NCBI RefSeq assembly: GCF_005160265.1 | Contig: NZ_CP039865.1 | Location: 1,078,828 to 1,142,827 of the forward strand | Source: Phreatobacter aquaticus | Lineage (GTDB): Bacteria; Pseudomonadota; Alphaproteobacteria; Rhizobiales; Phreatobacteraceae | Length of the DNA stretch: 64,000 bases | Direction: 5' to 3' | Part shown: one piece after another, positions 16,838 to 26,080 of the stretch | Layout of the letters: every line of letters begins with the position of its first letter | Numbering within the stretch: position 1 is the stretch's first letter | Made by a program: the position numbers and the translations under genes | The notes under the pieces: generated by a model | What the model was told of the DNA's origin: nothing | The model's input: the letters and a program-made list of their open reading frames with translations, nothing else | Databases searched by the model: none

Positions 16838-17824
16838 TCAGGCGATGGTAACCACCACGCGGCCGCGAATGCGTCCGTCGAGGATGGAACTGCCGGCCTC
16901 GATCACTTGTTCCAGCGGGACCGTCGAGGTGAGTGCGGCGAGTTTCGCTCGGTCAAGATCGCGGGCAAGCCTGGACCAGGCCTCGAGCCGCAGAGCCTTC
17001 GGCGCCATCACCGAATCGACGCCGAGCAGCGACACGCCGCGCAGAATGAAGGGGGCGACCGAGGTCGGCAGATCCATGCCCTGGGCGAGGCCGCAGGCGG
17101 CGACTGCGCCGCCGTACCGGGTCATGGCCAGCACATTGGCCAGTGTATGGGAACCGACCGAATCGATGCCGCCGGCCCAGCGCTCCTTGGCGAGCGGCTT
17201 CCCGGGGCTGGACAATTCGGCGCGGTCGATGATTTCGGCGGCGCCGAGACCCTTGAGATAGTCGGCCTCCTGGGGTCGACCGGTGGACGCGATGACGTGG
17301 AAGCCGAGCTTGGCCAGCAGGGCTGTCGCGACCGAGCCGACACCGCCAGCCGCACCAGTGACGATCACCGGCCCTCGGTCCGGCGTCAGGCCGTGGCGCT
17401 CCAGCGCCATGACGCACAACATGGCGGTGTAGCCGGCCGTGCCGATGGCCATGGCCTCGGCGGCAGACAGGTCCTTCGGCAGCGGCACCAGCCAGTCGCC
17501 CTTGACGCGCGATTTCTCGGCATAGGCGCCAAGATGGGTCTCGCCCGTGCCCCAGCCATTCAGGAGCACCGCATCACCGGGCTTGAAGTCGGGATGGGCT
17601 GACGTTTCCACGATTCCTGCGAAATCGATGCCGGGGATCATCGGGAAGCGACGGACGACCGGCGCCTTGCCGGTGAGTGCCAGACCATCCTTGTAGTTGA
17701 GCGTCGAATGCGACACGCGCACCGTCACATCGCCATCCATCAGGTCGGCCTCGTCGAAAGTGGTGAGTTCGGCCTTGGTGCCGGTCTCGCCCTTGGTCAC
17801 AACGACCGCCCTGAATCCCGCCAT
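16838..17824 (-). CDS. acuI: AcuI/YhdH-type acrylyl-CoA reductase (MDR-family NADPH oxidoreductase)
   Basis: 328-residue zinc-independent medium-chain reductase of the YhdH/AcuI group, which reduces acryloyl-CoA or related quinone/enone substrates with NADPH. Blocks seen are [44 protein letters not shown], the nucleotide-binding [20 protein letters not shown] near residue 150, and the subgroup signature [17 protein letters not shown] near 275. The start MAGFRAVVV gives the usual length; an upstream open extension is not expected to be translated. Divergent from radC across 158 bp. Confidence 0.88.
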   Translation of the reverse strand: MAGFRAVVVTKGETGTKAELTTFDEADLMDGDVTVRVSHSTLNYKDGLALTGKAPVVRRFPMIPGIDFAGIVETSAHPDFKPGDAVLLNGWGTGETHLGAYAEKSRVKGDWLVPLPKDLSAAEAMAIGTAGYTAMLCVMALERHGLTPDRGPVIVTGAAGGVGSVATALLAKLGFHVIASTGRPQEADYLKGLGAAEIIDRAELSSPGKPLAKERWAGGIDSVGSHTLANVLAMTRYGGAVAACGLAQGMDLPTSVAPFILRGVSLLGVDSVMAPKALRLEAWSRLARDLDRAKLAALTSTVPLEQVIEAGSSILDGRIRGRVVVTIA

Positions 17825-17982
17825 CTCATGTCTCCTCGTCTGATGGCCTGCAACCTCGTGCGGGATGGGCCTTGCGGCAAGGGCCTCTGGCTCGGCCGAT
17901 CGGCTGATAGACCGCCATCCGTAATGAACCGGAACGTCGCCTGCCGGTCGCTCCGCTAGCGTCACATTCAAGGGTGAGGGGC

Positions 17983-18699
17983 ATGTCCGAAGACCGACAG
18001 GGCGATCTACCGGGATTTTCCGAGGCGCCGCATTTTCACGGCCACCGGGAGCGCCTGCGCGCCCGCTTTCGCGACGTGGGCGCAGACGCGCTCGCCGATT
18101 ACGAGATGCTGGAACTGGTTTTGTTTCGTGCCATTCCGCGCCGCGATGTGAAGCCGATCGCCAAGGCGCTGCTGAAGCGGTTCGGATCCTTCGCCGACGT
18201 GATCGCGGCCCCCGCCGCCCGGCTTGCCGAGATCGAGGGGGTCAGCGATGGGGTCGTCACCGAGCTGAAGCTTGTCCATGCGGCGGCGGTGCGCATGGGG
18301 CGCACCAAGATCGCCCAGAAGCAGGTGCTGTCATCCTGGACGAGCGTGCTGGATTATTGCCGCGCAGCCATGGCCTTTGCCGAGCGGGAGCAGTTTCGTG
18401 TGCTCTATCTCGACAAGAAGAATGCACTGATTGCCGACGAGGTGCAGGGAGAGGGCACGGTCGACCACACGCCGGTCTATCCGCGGGAGGTGGTCAAACG
18501 GGCGCTGGAGCTTTCGGCGACCGCGCTGATCCTGGTTCACAATCACCCTTCGGGCGATCCGACACCGTCGCGCGCCGATATCCTGATGACCCAGCAGATC
18601 GTCGAGATCGCCAAGCCGCTCGGCATCAGCATCCACGACCACATCATTGTCGGACGCGAGGGCCATGCGAGCTTTCGCGGGCTGAAGCTGATTACCTGA
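17983..18699 (+). CDS. radC: RadC family JAB-domain protein
   Basis: 238-residue RadC. The N-terminal helix-hairpin-helix half has [22 protein letters not shown] and [16 protein letters not shown]. The C-terminal JAB/MPN domain shows [51 protein letters not shown] (metal motif [11 protein letters not shown]) and [15 protein letters not shown]. The metal ligands are intact, so a metalloprotease-like fold is complete, although the cellular role of RadC is still unclear. The ATG at 17983 was preferred over a GTG 9 bp upstream. It converges with the following gene, 3 bp apart. Confidence 0.92.
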   Translation: MSEDRQGDLPGFSEAPHFHGHRERLRARFRDVGADALADYEMLELVLFRAIPRRDVKPIAKALLKRFGSFADVIAAPAARLAEIEGVSDGVVTELKLVHAAAVRMGRTKIAQKQVLSSWTSVLDYCRAAMAFAEREQFRVLYLDKKNALIADEVQGEGTVDHTPVYPREVVKRALELSATALILVHNHPSGDPTPSRADILMTQQIVEIAKPLGISIHDHIIVGREGHASFRGLKLIT

Positions 18700-18702
18700 C
18701 GC

Positions 18703-19425
18703 TCAGGGGCGGCTCATCACCAGAGGCCGATTGTCCGCCGGGGTCTTGACCCATCGGCCATCTGGTTCCCGCTTGAAGGTGAGCGTCGTGGCGCCGCCGC
18801 CCTGAATCACCAGAAGCTCGCGCTCGAGCCGCCAGGAAGCCAGGGCGAGAGCTGCGATCGACCGTTCGCAGCCGGCGCCGATCTCAAGGGCAAAGCGCTG
18901 CTCGAGTGGCCCGGCTCCGGCGGCCAGTTCCGGCTGGAAGGTGAGGTTGCAGAGCGCCCGACCGCGCGGCTGCCCAAGCGACCATTGACCGGTGATCTCG
19001 TCGGCGGTCGGCAGAGCCGTGCCGGCGAGGCCGAGGTTGGTCAGAAAATAGACATTGGGGTCGCCTGGTTTCAGGGCCTCGAAAATGCCGACCTCGGTCT
19101 CGTCGAAATCGAGTGCCGGCCCGCCGGCCCGGTCGAGCCAGCGGATGCCGCCATTCGGCCCGATGGTCCAGGCAACCACGCCGTTCACTACAGGAAAGAT
19201 CTGGGCACAGGTCGGGCCGAAGGTGAGTGCGAGCCCGGCAGCTGCCCGGTCCGGCTTGAAGGTCAGTTCGCACTTGCGATCGCCCGCAGGGTTCGACAAT
19301 TCCCAGGGGCCGGCGGCGCGTTGAACCTGTGCGGCGCTGGGCAGGGTGGGGGTCGGCTGTGCGTGGGCGATCGCTGGGATAAAACTCGCGAAAGCCAGCG
19401 CGGCGAGGACGATCGGAAGAGCCAT
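18703..19425 (-). CDS. Secreted protein with two AprI/Inh-type beta-barrel domains
   Basis: 240 residues with a signal peptide (LPIVLAALAFASFIPAIAHAQ). Two repeats of the AprI/Inh fold are visible. The first begins GPWELSNPAGDRKCELTFK (about residue 41), the second GQWSLGQPRGRALCNLTFQ (about residue 145), each with the W-x-L...C-x-L-x-F pattern and a second Cys (PTCAQIFP, GAGCERSIA). Inh proteins inhibit periplasmic metalloproteases or act as outer-membrane lipoprotein-like barrels. Here no protease gene is adjacent and no lipobox Cys is found, so the partner is unknown. Confidence 0.75.
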   Translation of the reverse strand: MALPIVLAALAFASFIPAIAHAQPTPTLPSAAQVQRAAGPWELSNPAGDRKCELTFKPDRAAAGLALTFGPTCAQIFPVVNGVVAWTIGPNGGIRWLDRAGGPALDFDETEVGIFEALKPGDPNVYFLTNLGLAGTALPTADEITGQWSLGQPRGRALCNLTFQPELAAGAGPLEQRFALEIGAGCERSIAALALASWRLERELLVIQGGGATTLTFKREPDGRWVKTPADNRPLVMSRP

Positions 19426-19474
19426 GATCGCTACTAGAGCGTGTCGCTGTCGTCGCGTCCAGCCTCGGCAGGGA

Positions 19475-20152
19475 TCATCCCAGACATAGGGTCAATGCCT
19501 GGTTGGCGCGCCTTGTGATGATGGCGGCCTTGCGCCTGACGCCCGGCCCCGGCGCGCGGGGGTCGCGCAGGATCGGGTTCGGCAGCACGGAGACCAGAAG
19601 CGCTGCCTCACCAGCGCTCAGCCGGGCGGCCGGTTTGCCGAAGGCACGGCGGCTCGCCGCTTCGATGCCGAATTCGCCATTTGGCCCCCATTCCGCGATG
19701 TTGAGATAGATCTCCATCATCCGCCGCTTTGACCAGACGAGGTCGATGATCAGGGCCAGCGGGATTTCCAGCCCCTTGCGCAAATAGGCCGTCGGGCCGG
19801 AATCGCCCTGCCAGAGAAAGAGATTGCGCGCGACCTGCATCGGCAGGGTCGAGGCCCCTCGGGCAGGCCCGTCCTCGTCATCCATGACTGCCGCGAGTTC
19901 GCGCCAGTCAACGCCGCGATGACTGCAGAAGCGGGAATCCTCTGAGGCGATCAGGGTTGCCGGGGCAACACGCGCAATCTCGGCGAGCTTGACCGTCTGG
20001 CGATCGACCCGCTGACCGGTGACAGTGCGCCAGACCATCAGGGTCGAGACCGGTGTCACGACGGTGTACAGCAGTGTCAGCGCCAGCGGGATCGCGGCGA
20101 GGAACAGACCGACCAGGAACATGCGGCGGATGAAGCGGGACAAGGCGGCCAT
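19475..20152 (-). CDS. mtgA: Monofunctional biosynthetic peptidoglycan transglycosylase MtgA
   Basis: 225-residue GT51 glycosyltransferase that polymerises lipid II glycan strands at the inner membrane. An N-terminal membrane anchor (FLVGLFLAAIPLALTLLYTVV) is followed by the catalytic VAPATLIASEDSRFCSHRGVDW with the conserved Glu near residue 85. GASTLPMQVARNLFLW and WSKRRMMEIYLNIAEWGPNGEFGIEAASR, containing the second catalytic Glu, follow. The start MAALSRF was chosen because it leaves a normal-length anchor. Its ATG abuts the start of the divergent DUF429 gene. Confidence 0.92.
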   Translation of the reverse strand: MAALSRFIRRMFLVGLFLAAIPLALTLLYTVVTPVSTLMVWRTVTGQRVDRQTVKLAEIARVAPATLIASEDSRFCSHRGVDWRELAAVMDDEDGPARGASTLPMQVARNLFLWQGDSGPTAYLRKGLEIPLALIIDLVWSKRRMMEIYLNIAEWGPNGEFGIEAASRRAFGKPAARLSAGEAALLVSVLPNPILRDPRAPGPGVRRKAAIITRRANQALTLCLG

Positions 20153-20153
20153 G

Positions 20154-20903
20154 ATGATCGGCGAGGAGGCGGGAGCTCTCGACGCGACCACACTGGTTCG
20201 CGGCGTCGACGGATGCAAGAACGGTTGGATAGCGGTCACGGTTTCGGCCACAGGCGCCCTGCGGCCCGAGGTCGCGGTATCGCCGAGCTTCGCCGCGTTC
20301 ACCGAAGGGCCGGCAATCATTGCCGTCGACATGCCGATCGGACTGCCGGAACACGCAGGCCCTGGCGGGCGCGGCCCGGAAACCCTGGCTCGCGCGCGGC
20401 TCGGCGAGCGGCAGTCCTCAGTCTTCTCGGTGCCATCGCGGGCAGCGGTCGCCTGCGAGGACTATCAGGAGGCCTGCCGGATCGCGCTCCTGACCTCGGA
20501 TCCGCCGCGAAAAGTGTCGAAACAGGCCTTCTTCCTGTTTCCCAAGATCCGCGAGATCGACGCCCTGCTGCGGGGCTCGCCGGAGCTCCGGTCGCGCGTC
20601 TTCGAGGTCCACCCCGAACTCGCCTTCTGGCGTCTGAATGCCGAACAGCCGGTGGCCGTCGCCAAGAAGGTGAAATCCAGTCCGCACGGGCCGGGTCTGG
20701 TTGTCCGGCGCGAGATCCTGGTGCGTCACGGCTATCCGGAAGCCTTCCTGGAGCATCCGCCGAGAGGGGCGGGGGCCGACGACCTGCTGGACGCAGCTGT
20801 CAATGCCCTGATCGCCCGGCGGCTGCTGGAAGGCCAGGCACAGCCCTTCCCTGACCCGCCGGGCAGGGACGCGCATGGCCTGCCTATCGCCATATGGGCT
20901 TGA
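20154..20903 (+). CDS. DUF429 domain protein (predicted RNase H-fold nuclease)
   Basis: About 249 residues. Matches the DUF429 pattern: GVDGCKNGWIAV near the N-terminus (first acidic residue in GVDG), IAVDMPIGLPEHAGPGGRGPE (second acidic), SSVFSVPSRAA, SKQAFFLFPKIREIDALL, VFEVHPELAFWRLNAE, and the late ADDLLDAAVNALIARR. The family is predicted to be an RNase H-like nuclease; the biochemical role is unknown. The start is unclear: ATG at 20151 or 20154 directly beside the opposing mtgA start, which leaves its promoter inside mtgA. Confidence 0.78.
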   Translation: MIGEEAGALDATTLVRGVDGCKNGWIAVTVSATGALRPEVAVSPSFAAFTEGPAIIAVDMPIGLPEHAGPGGRGPETLARARLGERQSSVFSVPSRAAVACEDYQEACRIALLTSDPPRKVSKQAFFLFPKIREIDALLRGSPELRSRVFEVHPELAFWRLNAEQPVAVAKKVKSSPHGPGLVVRREILVRHGYPEAFLEHPPRGAGADDLLDAAVNALIARRLLEGQAQPFPDPPGRDAHGLPIAIWA

Positions 20904-20953
20904 CCCCGCGGCCGGAACCGGGTCCCGTCGCCGCCTTGCTCTGGACCCCGATC

Positions 20954-21889
20954 ATGATCACCACCGACGATATCAGCGCTGCCCATTCCCGCATTGCCGG
21001 CCATGTCCGCCGCACACCGACGCTGTCGCTGGACGCCGATACGTTCGGCCTCGGCCTGCCCCTGTCGATGAAGCTGGAATTCCTGCAGGTGACGGGCACT
21101 TTCAAGGCGCGCGGCGCCTTTAACACACTGCTGGCCGGGCCCATGCCGAAGGCCGGTGTCTGTGCGGCATCAGGCGGCAATCACGGCATTGCGGTGGCCT
21201 ATGCGGCTGCAAAGCTCGGCATTCCCGCGAAAATCTATGTTCCGGAGATTTCGTCTCCCGCCAAGATTGCCCGGATCCGCGAGACCGGGGCCGAACTGGT
21301 GGTGGGTGGCGCCCGCTATTCCGATGCGCTGGCCGCCTGCGAGGCCCATGCGGCGGAGACTGGGGCCTTGTCGGTCCATGCCTATGACGCCTGGCCGACC
21401 ATTGCAGGACAGGGAACCGTCGGTCTGGAATGGGAGCAGGACGCCGGCGGGCTCGATACCGTGCTTGTCGCGGTCGGCGGTGGTGGCCTCATCTCGGGCA
21501 TTTCCCGCTGGTTTGAGAAGCGGGTGAAGGTCGTCGGCGTCGAGCCAGAGGGTTCGCGTGCGCTCCAGGCGGCGCTCGAGGCAGGGCATCCCGTCGATGT
21601 CGAGGTGAACTCGATTGCCGCCGATTCGCTTGGCGCCCGCAACGTGTTCGCCCGCGTCCACGAAACAGCCGCGCTCTATGTCGACCAGGTTGTTCTGGCG
21701 CCCGACGACGCCATTCGAGAGGCACAGAAGCGACTCTGGCTCGGCCTGAGGGCAGCGGCTGAACCGGGCGGTGCCGCCGCGCTCGCCGCGCTGATCTCAG
21801 GGGCCTATCGACCGGCTCCCGGCGAGCGGGTGGGCGTGCTGGCCTGCGGTGCCAATGTCGATCTGGCGTCACTCGCGGCCGTGATCTGA
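20954..21889 (+). CDS. Threonine/serine dehydratase-like PLP enzyme
   Basis: 311-residue fold-type II PLP enzyme. KLEFLQVTGTFKARGAFNTLL contains the Schiff-base Lys (TFKARGA) near residue 52. CAASGGNHGIAVAYAAAKLG is the phosphate/substrate loop, and TVLVAVGGGGLISGISRWF the glycine-rich PLP phosphate-binding loop. There is no C-terminal ACT regulatory domain, so it is of the catabolic or short dehydratase type; hydroxyaspartate dehydratase or serine racemase activity is also possible. The ATG at 20954 (MITTDDISAA) is preferred over an upstream start with unrelated residues. It lies 50 bp after the DUF429 gene in the same direction. Confidence 0.87.
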   Translation: MITTDDISAAHSRIAGHVRRTPTLSLDADTFGLGLPLSMKLEFLQVTGTFKARGAFNTLLAGPMPKAGVCAASGGNHGIAVAYAAAKLGIPAKIYVPEISSPAKIARIRETGAELVVGGARYSDALAACEAHAAETGALSVHAYDAWPTIAGQGTVGLEWEQDAGGLDTVLVAVGGGGLISGISRWFEKRVKVVGVEPEGSRALQAALEAGHPVDVEVNSIAADSLGARNVFARVHETAALYVDQVVLAPDDAIREAQKRLWLGLRAAAEPGGAAALAALISGAYRPAPGERVGVLACGANVDLASLAAVI

Positions 21890-22018
21890 CGTCTCGTCGC
21901 GTCGGCGCTGAACGACCTGTGATCGTGACGCACCACGCCTAAGCTGGTCATCGCGCGCTTTCATGATAGTTTGGTGAATGCTGCGCCGCATTCCGGCGCT
22001 GTCGAACCGGAGCGAAGC

Positions 22019-24712
22019 GTGAGCGACGGCGAAACCCCCGACCGGCATTCGAGCGACGTCCAATCCAACCTGGCGCTGCGCCATGCGCAGGATCGGGCGC
22101 GGCTTGTTCTCCTCTGGGAGCGCATCTGGCCCCGGCTTGTGCTGTTCCTGGTCATTTTCGGCGGCGTTCTTGCTGTGTCCTGGCTCGGCTTCTGGCAGGT
22201 CGTGCCCTATTGGGCGCGCTTCGGCGGCGTGGTCTTCGTGCTGGCTCTGCTGTTCCTGGCGGCCTGGCCATTGCTCACCATCCGCCGGCCGACCGATGCC
22301 GAAGCGCTGAAACGGATCGACAAGGCAACAGGCGGTGGCCATCGGCCCGCAACCGCGCTTGCCGACGATCTCGCAACCGCCGACGACCCCTTCGCACGCG
22401 CTCTCTGGGCCGAGCACCGTGCCCGCGTGGTGGCCGCAACCGGCCGCCTGAAGACCGGCATCCCCATGCCGCGCATGGCCAATCTCGACCGCTATGCGAT
22501 CCGTGCGCTGGCGGTCCTGCTGATCGTGCCTGCCTTTTTCCTGGCGGGCGACGAGCGCATGTCCCGCCTCCTGACGGCTTTCGACTGGCGCGCGCCGCCG
22601 GCCCCCATCACCTATCGGGTCGATGCCTGGGTGACGCCGCCAGCCTATACCAGCCGTCCGCCCATCATCCTTCCAACCCGTCGCTCCTCCGATACGGCCG
22701 AGCGGCGCGATGCCGCGCCCGACCTGTTCAAGGTGCCCGCCGGATCCATCGTGACCCTCCGCGTCACGGGCCTGGCCAATGTCGAGGTGAAGCCGGAAGG
22801 CGGCATAGCCGCCGCACCCATCGCCGAGGCAGCAAATGCCGCGCCGCCAGCCGCACCGACCGGGCTTGCCGAGACGCGCTGGACCATTTCAGCAGATGGC
22901 ACGCTCATCGTGCGCGGCGGCGGCATCGAGCCGCTGGGCTGGCAATTCGAGGCCCTGGCCGACCGCGCACCGACCATTGCGTTCGAACGAGAGCCGCAGG
23001 CCGACCAGCGCAACCATCTGGTCTTCGCCTACAAGGTCGAGGACGATTACGGCGTGACGAGTGCCGAGGCGCGGTTCGCGCTTGCCCCTTCGGCGCGCGC
23101 CCTGCAGCGTGACGGAGCGCGGGCGCTGGCGACCCTGCCGGCCATGCCGCTCGTGCTGCCCCAGGCACGAACCCGCAGCGGCAGCGGCCAGACGACACGT
23201 GACTTCGCGGCCCATCCCTTTGCAGGTCTCCAGGTGGCGGTCACGCTGCACGCACAGGACGATGCCGGAAACCAGGCGCAGTCGGCGACTGTCGTCACCA
23301 CGCTGCCGCAGCGCTCGTTCTCCAAGCCGATCCCTCGCGCGCTGGTCGAACAACGGCGGATCCTGGCGCTCGACGCCAATGCCCGGCCCAGGATTGCCCG
23401 CGCGCTCGACGCGCTGACGACCGCCCCTGACCGTTTCGGCATGGAAACACCGGTCTATCTCGGCCTGCGCACCGCCTATTACCGGACCGCACGAGCCAGA
23501 ACCGACGAACAGCTGACCGATGTGATCGACTTCCTGTGGGACATGGCGGTCCGCATCGAGGACGGCGATGTCTCCGAAGCCGAACGCAATGCCCAGCAAG
23601 CCGCTGAGCGCTTGCGGCAGGCGATCGAGCGCGGTGCCTCCAACGAGGAGATCCAGCGGCTGACCCAGGAATTGCGTCAGGCGATGGATCGTCTGATGCG
23701 CGAGCTCACCGAGCAGGCACAGCGCAACCGCCAGGACAATCCGAACCAGCGGCAGGCTCAGCGCGACCAGAACCAGCGCAATGTCAGACCGCAGGATCTG
23801 CGTGACATGCTCAACCGGATCGAGAACCTCGCCCGCAACGGCGCCCGCGATCAGGCCCAGCGGCTGATGCAGGAGCTTCAGCAGATGCTCCAGGGTCTGC
23901 AGGCCGGCCGCCAGCAGCAACAGCAGGAGATGGGCGAAGGCGGCGAACAGGGCGAGAACCCTCAGGACCAGCTCTCCGACATGATCCGCAGACAGCAGCA
24001 GTTGCGTGACCAGACCTTCCGTCGCAACCAGGAACAGCGGCGCGCTCAGCGTGGTCAGCAGGGCCAGCGTCCCCAGCAGGGGCAGCAGCGCCCCGGGCAG
24101 CGCGGTCAGCAGGGCCAGCAAGGCGAACAGCAGCCCGGCCAGGGCGGCGAGCAGGGTGAAGGCGAACAGGATTATTCGCAGCTCGGCGAGGGCCAAAGGG
24201 CGCTTCGGGAATTGCTGGACCAGTTGCGCGAGCAACTGGGGCAGCAGGGCGAGGGGCAGGGCGAATCCGAAGGCGGACGCCAGGCCCAGCAGGGCCTCGG
24301 CAATGCTGGACGTGCCATGCGCGAAGCCGAAGAGGCGCTCGGTCGCGGCGACGGCCAGGGGGCGGCCGACGCCCAGGGCCGCGCGTTGCGTGGTCTGCAG
24401 CAGGGCGCGCAAGGCCTTGCGCAGCAACAGCAGGAAGGCCAGGGCCAGCAACAGGGTCAGGGCCAGCAGCCGGGGCAGCCAGGCCGTAACGGCCAGGCGG
24501 GCAACCAGGACTATGATCCGCTGGGACGCCCGACACGCGGCCGCGAGCCCAACGAGAACTCCAACGTCCGCATTCCCAATGCGGGGGAAGGCGCGGCTCA
24601 GCGGGCACAGCGCGTGCTTGAGGAGTTGCGTCGACGTCTGTCGGACCCGGATCGGCCGACGCTTGAGACCGACTATATCGAGCGTCTGCTGCGCGGATTG
24701 CAGATCCAGTAG
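22019..24712 (+). CDS. TIGR02302/DUF4175 family membrane protein with Gln-rich C-terminal region
   Basis: About 897 residues. Two N-terminal transmembrane helices (LVLFLVIFGGVLAVSWLGFW and GGVVFVLALLFLAAWPLLTI), then IDKATGGGHRPATALADDLA, a further hydrophobic segment (IRALAVLLIVPAFFLAG) and a periplasmic beta-rich part. From residue about 570 a long region rich in Gln, Arg and Gly, with many GQQ/QRG repeats, runs nearly to the end. The last 40 residues (RVLEELRRRLSDPDRPTLETDYIERLLRGL) are ordered again. The family is conserved in alphaproteobacteria with unknown function. The GTG at 22019 has a GGAG site 7 bp upstream; earlier TTG/GTG codons are in frame. Confidence 0.85.
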   Translation: MSDGETPDRHSSDVQSNLALRHAQDRARLVLLWERIWPRLVLFLVIFGGVLAVSWLGFWQVVPYWARFGGVVFVLALLFLAAWPLLTIRRPTDAEALKRIDKATGGGHRPATALADDLATADDPFARALWAEHRARVVAATGRLKTGIPMPRMANLDRYAIRALAVLLIVPAFFLAGDERMSRLLTAFDWRAPPAPITYRVDAWVTPPAYTSRPPIILPTRRSSDTAERRDAAPDLFKVPAGSIVTLRVTGLANVEVKPEGGIAAAPIAEAANAAPPAAPTGLAETRWTISADGTLIVRGGGIEPLGWQFEALADRAPTIAFEREPQADQRNHLVFAYKVEDDYGVTSAEARFALAPSARALQRDGARALATLPAMPLVLPQARTRSGSGQTTRDFAAHPFAGLQVAVTLHAQDDAGNQAQSATVVTTLPQRSFSKPIPRALVEQRRILALDANARPRIARALDALTTAPDRFGMETPVYLGLRTAYYRTARARTDEQLTDVIDFLWDMAVRIEDGDVSEAERNAQQAAERLRQAIERGASNEEIQRLTQELRQAMDRLMRELTEQAQRNRQDNPNQRQAQRDQNQRNVRPQDLRDMLNRIENLARNGARDQAQRLMQELQQMLQGLQAGRQQQQQEMGEGGEQGENPQDQLSDMIRRQQQLRDQTFRRNQEQRRAQRGQQGQRPQQGQQRPGQRGQQGQQGEQQPGQGGEQGEGEQDYSQLGEGQRALRELLDQLREQLGQQGEGQGESEGGRQAQQGLGNAGRAMREAEEALGRGDGQGAADAQGRALRGLQQGAQGLAQQQQEGQGQQQGQGQQPGQPGRNGQAGNQDYDPLGRPTRGREPNENSNVRIPNAGEGAAQRAQRVLEELRRRLSDPDRPTLETDYIERLLRGLQIQ

Positions 24713-24745
24713 GCCATCGTGAGGGCGGCGCAGGCCCGACCGAAG

Positions 24746-25822
24746 TCAGACCTCGCCGCTGCCGATCGTCCAGGTTTCGCCGGGGCGGATCGCGCGGAAT
24801 GTCTCCGGCGGGATTGACCGTGCGGCCAGAGCCTCGGCGAGAGCCTGGCGTGGGGCCTCGATGGCCTCATCGGTCAACTGGACCGTACCCCAATGATGAG
24901 CGAGCGCGCGCCGTGCGCCGCAGTCGATCATGACCTGCACGGCTTCTTCGGGGTTCATATGCTGCTCGGCCATGAACCAGCGCGGCTCATAGGCGCCGAT
25001 CGGCAGGATGGCGAGCCGGAAGCCGCCGAACCTGGCCTTGGCCTCGCGGAAATGGTGACCCTGCCCGTAGCCTGTATCACCGATGTGATAGATGTGCCCG
25101 GCAGGGGCCTCGATGATGAAGGCGGCCCAAAGCGCCTTGTTGCGATCGAAGACGCCCCGCGCCGTCCAGTGTCGCATGGAGGCGAGATGCACCGCCAAGC
25201 CATTGCCGATCTCGACGCGGTCGCCCCAATCGTGGGCCTCGGCGCGGATCGCGGCATCATGGCCTTTCATGATCGTGTCCTGACCGAGTGGCGTGATCAC
25301 GCGCGGCGCATGAACCGCTGCGAGCCGGGACAGCGTCATCAGGTCCAGATGGTCATAGTGGCCGTGGCTGACCAGAACGATATCGATCTTCGGCAGGTCC
25401 TCGAAGCGGATACCTGGCGGGTTGACGCGTTTCGGCCCGAGGAACGAGACAGGCGAAACACGCTCCGACCACACGGGATCGAGCAGGATATTCAAGCCGC
25501 GTGTCTGCAGCAGCACGCTCGCATGGCCCACATAGGCCAGGCGTATGTCGTCGCCATCAACCCGGGCCGGCGGTTTGTCGGTGCCCTCGATCGGCCAGCT
25601 ATCCGGCCATTTGGCGCGCGGCCCGCCGCCGAACTGCCAGCGCAGCACGCCGGTCAGCGACTTCGGCTCGCTGCCATGCGGATCGAAGAAGCGGGTGCCG
25701 TCGAAATGGTCGGAAACCGGGCCTGAATAGTAGGGATTGGTCGAACTCGCCCAGGCAGCACCCGCACTTCCGATCACCGGGATCGCCGCGAGATAGCCCA
25801 GCAGCTTGCGGCGCGACGGCAT
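24746..25822 (-). CDS. MBL-fold metallo-hydrolase, NAPE-PLD/UlaG-like, exported
   Basis: 358 residues. The N-terminus PSRRKLLGYLAAIPVIGSAG looks like a Tat/Sec-type signal. Metal-binding motifs include VGHASVLLQTRGLNILLDPVW, the canonical VLVSHGHYDHLD (HxHxDH) near residue 152, MRHW, HIGDTGYGQG near 245 and HHWGTVQL near 316. The overall pattern, with YVGHASVL at the start of the barrel and WFMAEQHMNPEEAV, is that of N-acyl-phosphatidylethanolamine phospholipase D-like hydrolases. The lipid substrate is inferred by family only. It lies 6 bp after moaD, possibly in the pgsA-moaD transcript. Confidence 0.85.
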   Translation of the reverse strand: MPSRRKLLGYLAAIPVIGSAGAAWASSTNPYYSGPVSDHFDGTRFFDPHGSEPKSLTGVLRWQFGGGPRAKWPDSWPIEGTDKPPARVDGDDIRLAYVGHASVLLQTRGLNILLDPVWSERVSPVSFLGPKRVNPPGIRFEDLPKIDIVLVSHGHYDHLDLMTLSRLAAVHAPRVITPLGQDTIMKGHDAAIRAEAHDWGDRVEIGNGLAVHLASMRHWTARGVFDRNKALWAAFIIEAPAGHIYHIGDTGYGQGHHFREAKARFGGFRLAILPIGAYEPRWFMAEQHMNPEEAVQVMIDCGARRALAHHWGTVQLTDEAIEAPRQALAEALAARSIPPETFRAIRPGETWTIGSGEV

Positions 25823-25828
25823 GGCGGA

Positions 25829-26080
25829 TCAGCCCCCTGTCATCGGCGGGAAGAAGGCAACTTCGCTGACGCCAGCAAGCGAGGCCGCCGGTTTCACATG
25901 CACATGGTCGAGCGCGGCGCGCACGACTTTCGGATTCTCGAAGGCATGGGCATATTCCTCGCCCAGTCCGGTCAGATGCTCCACCAGGTCGGCGACGGTC
26001 GCGACACCCGCCGGAAGATCGATGATCTCCTCGGTCTTGCCGACACGCTCGCGGACCCAGGCGAAATAGAGAATCTTCAA
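25829..26080 (-). CDS. moaD: Molybdopterin synthase sulfur carrier subunit MoaD
   Basis: 83-residue ubiquitin-like protein. It starts at a TTG (LKILYFAWVRERVGKTEEII) that overlaps the stop of pgsA (TTGA); no ATG exists before the conserved beta strand. It ends FFPPMTGG, the C-terminal diglycine that becomes thiocarboxylated after adenylation by MoeB (encoded at 1012-1785). DLPAGVATVADLVEHLTGL is the conserved helix. The usual partner MoaE is not seen between this gene and the next one, so the synthase's large subunit must be elsewhere. Confidence 0.88.
   Translation of the reverse strand: MKILYFAWVRERVGKTEEIIDLPAGVATVADLVEHLTGLGEEYAHAFENPKVVRAALDHVHVKPAASLAGVSEVAFFPPMTGG

Noticed and set aside
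22889-24451. 520-codon Leu-rich open frame opposite the DUF4175 gene
   Set aside because: The many Leu come from the complement of CAG codons in the Gln-rich stretch; it looks like a membrane protein only for that reason.
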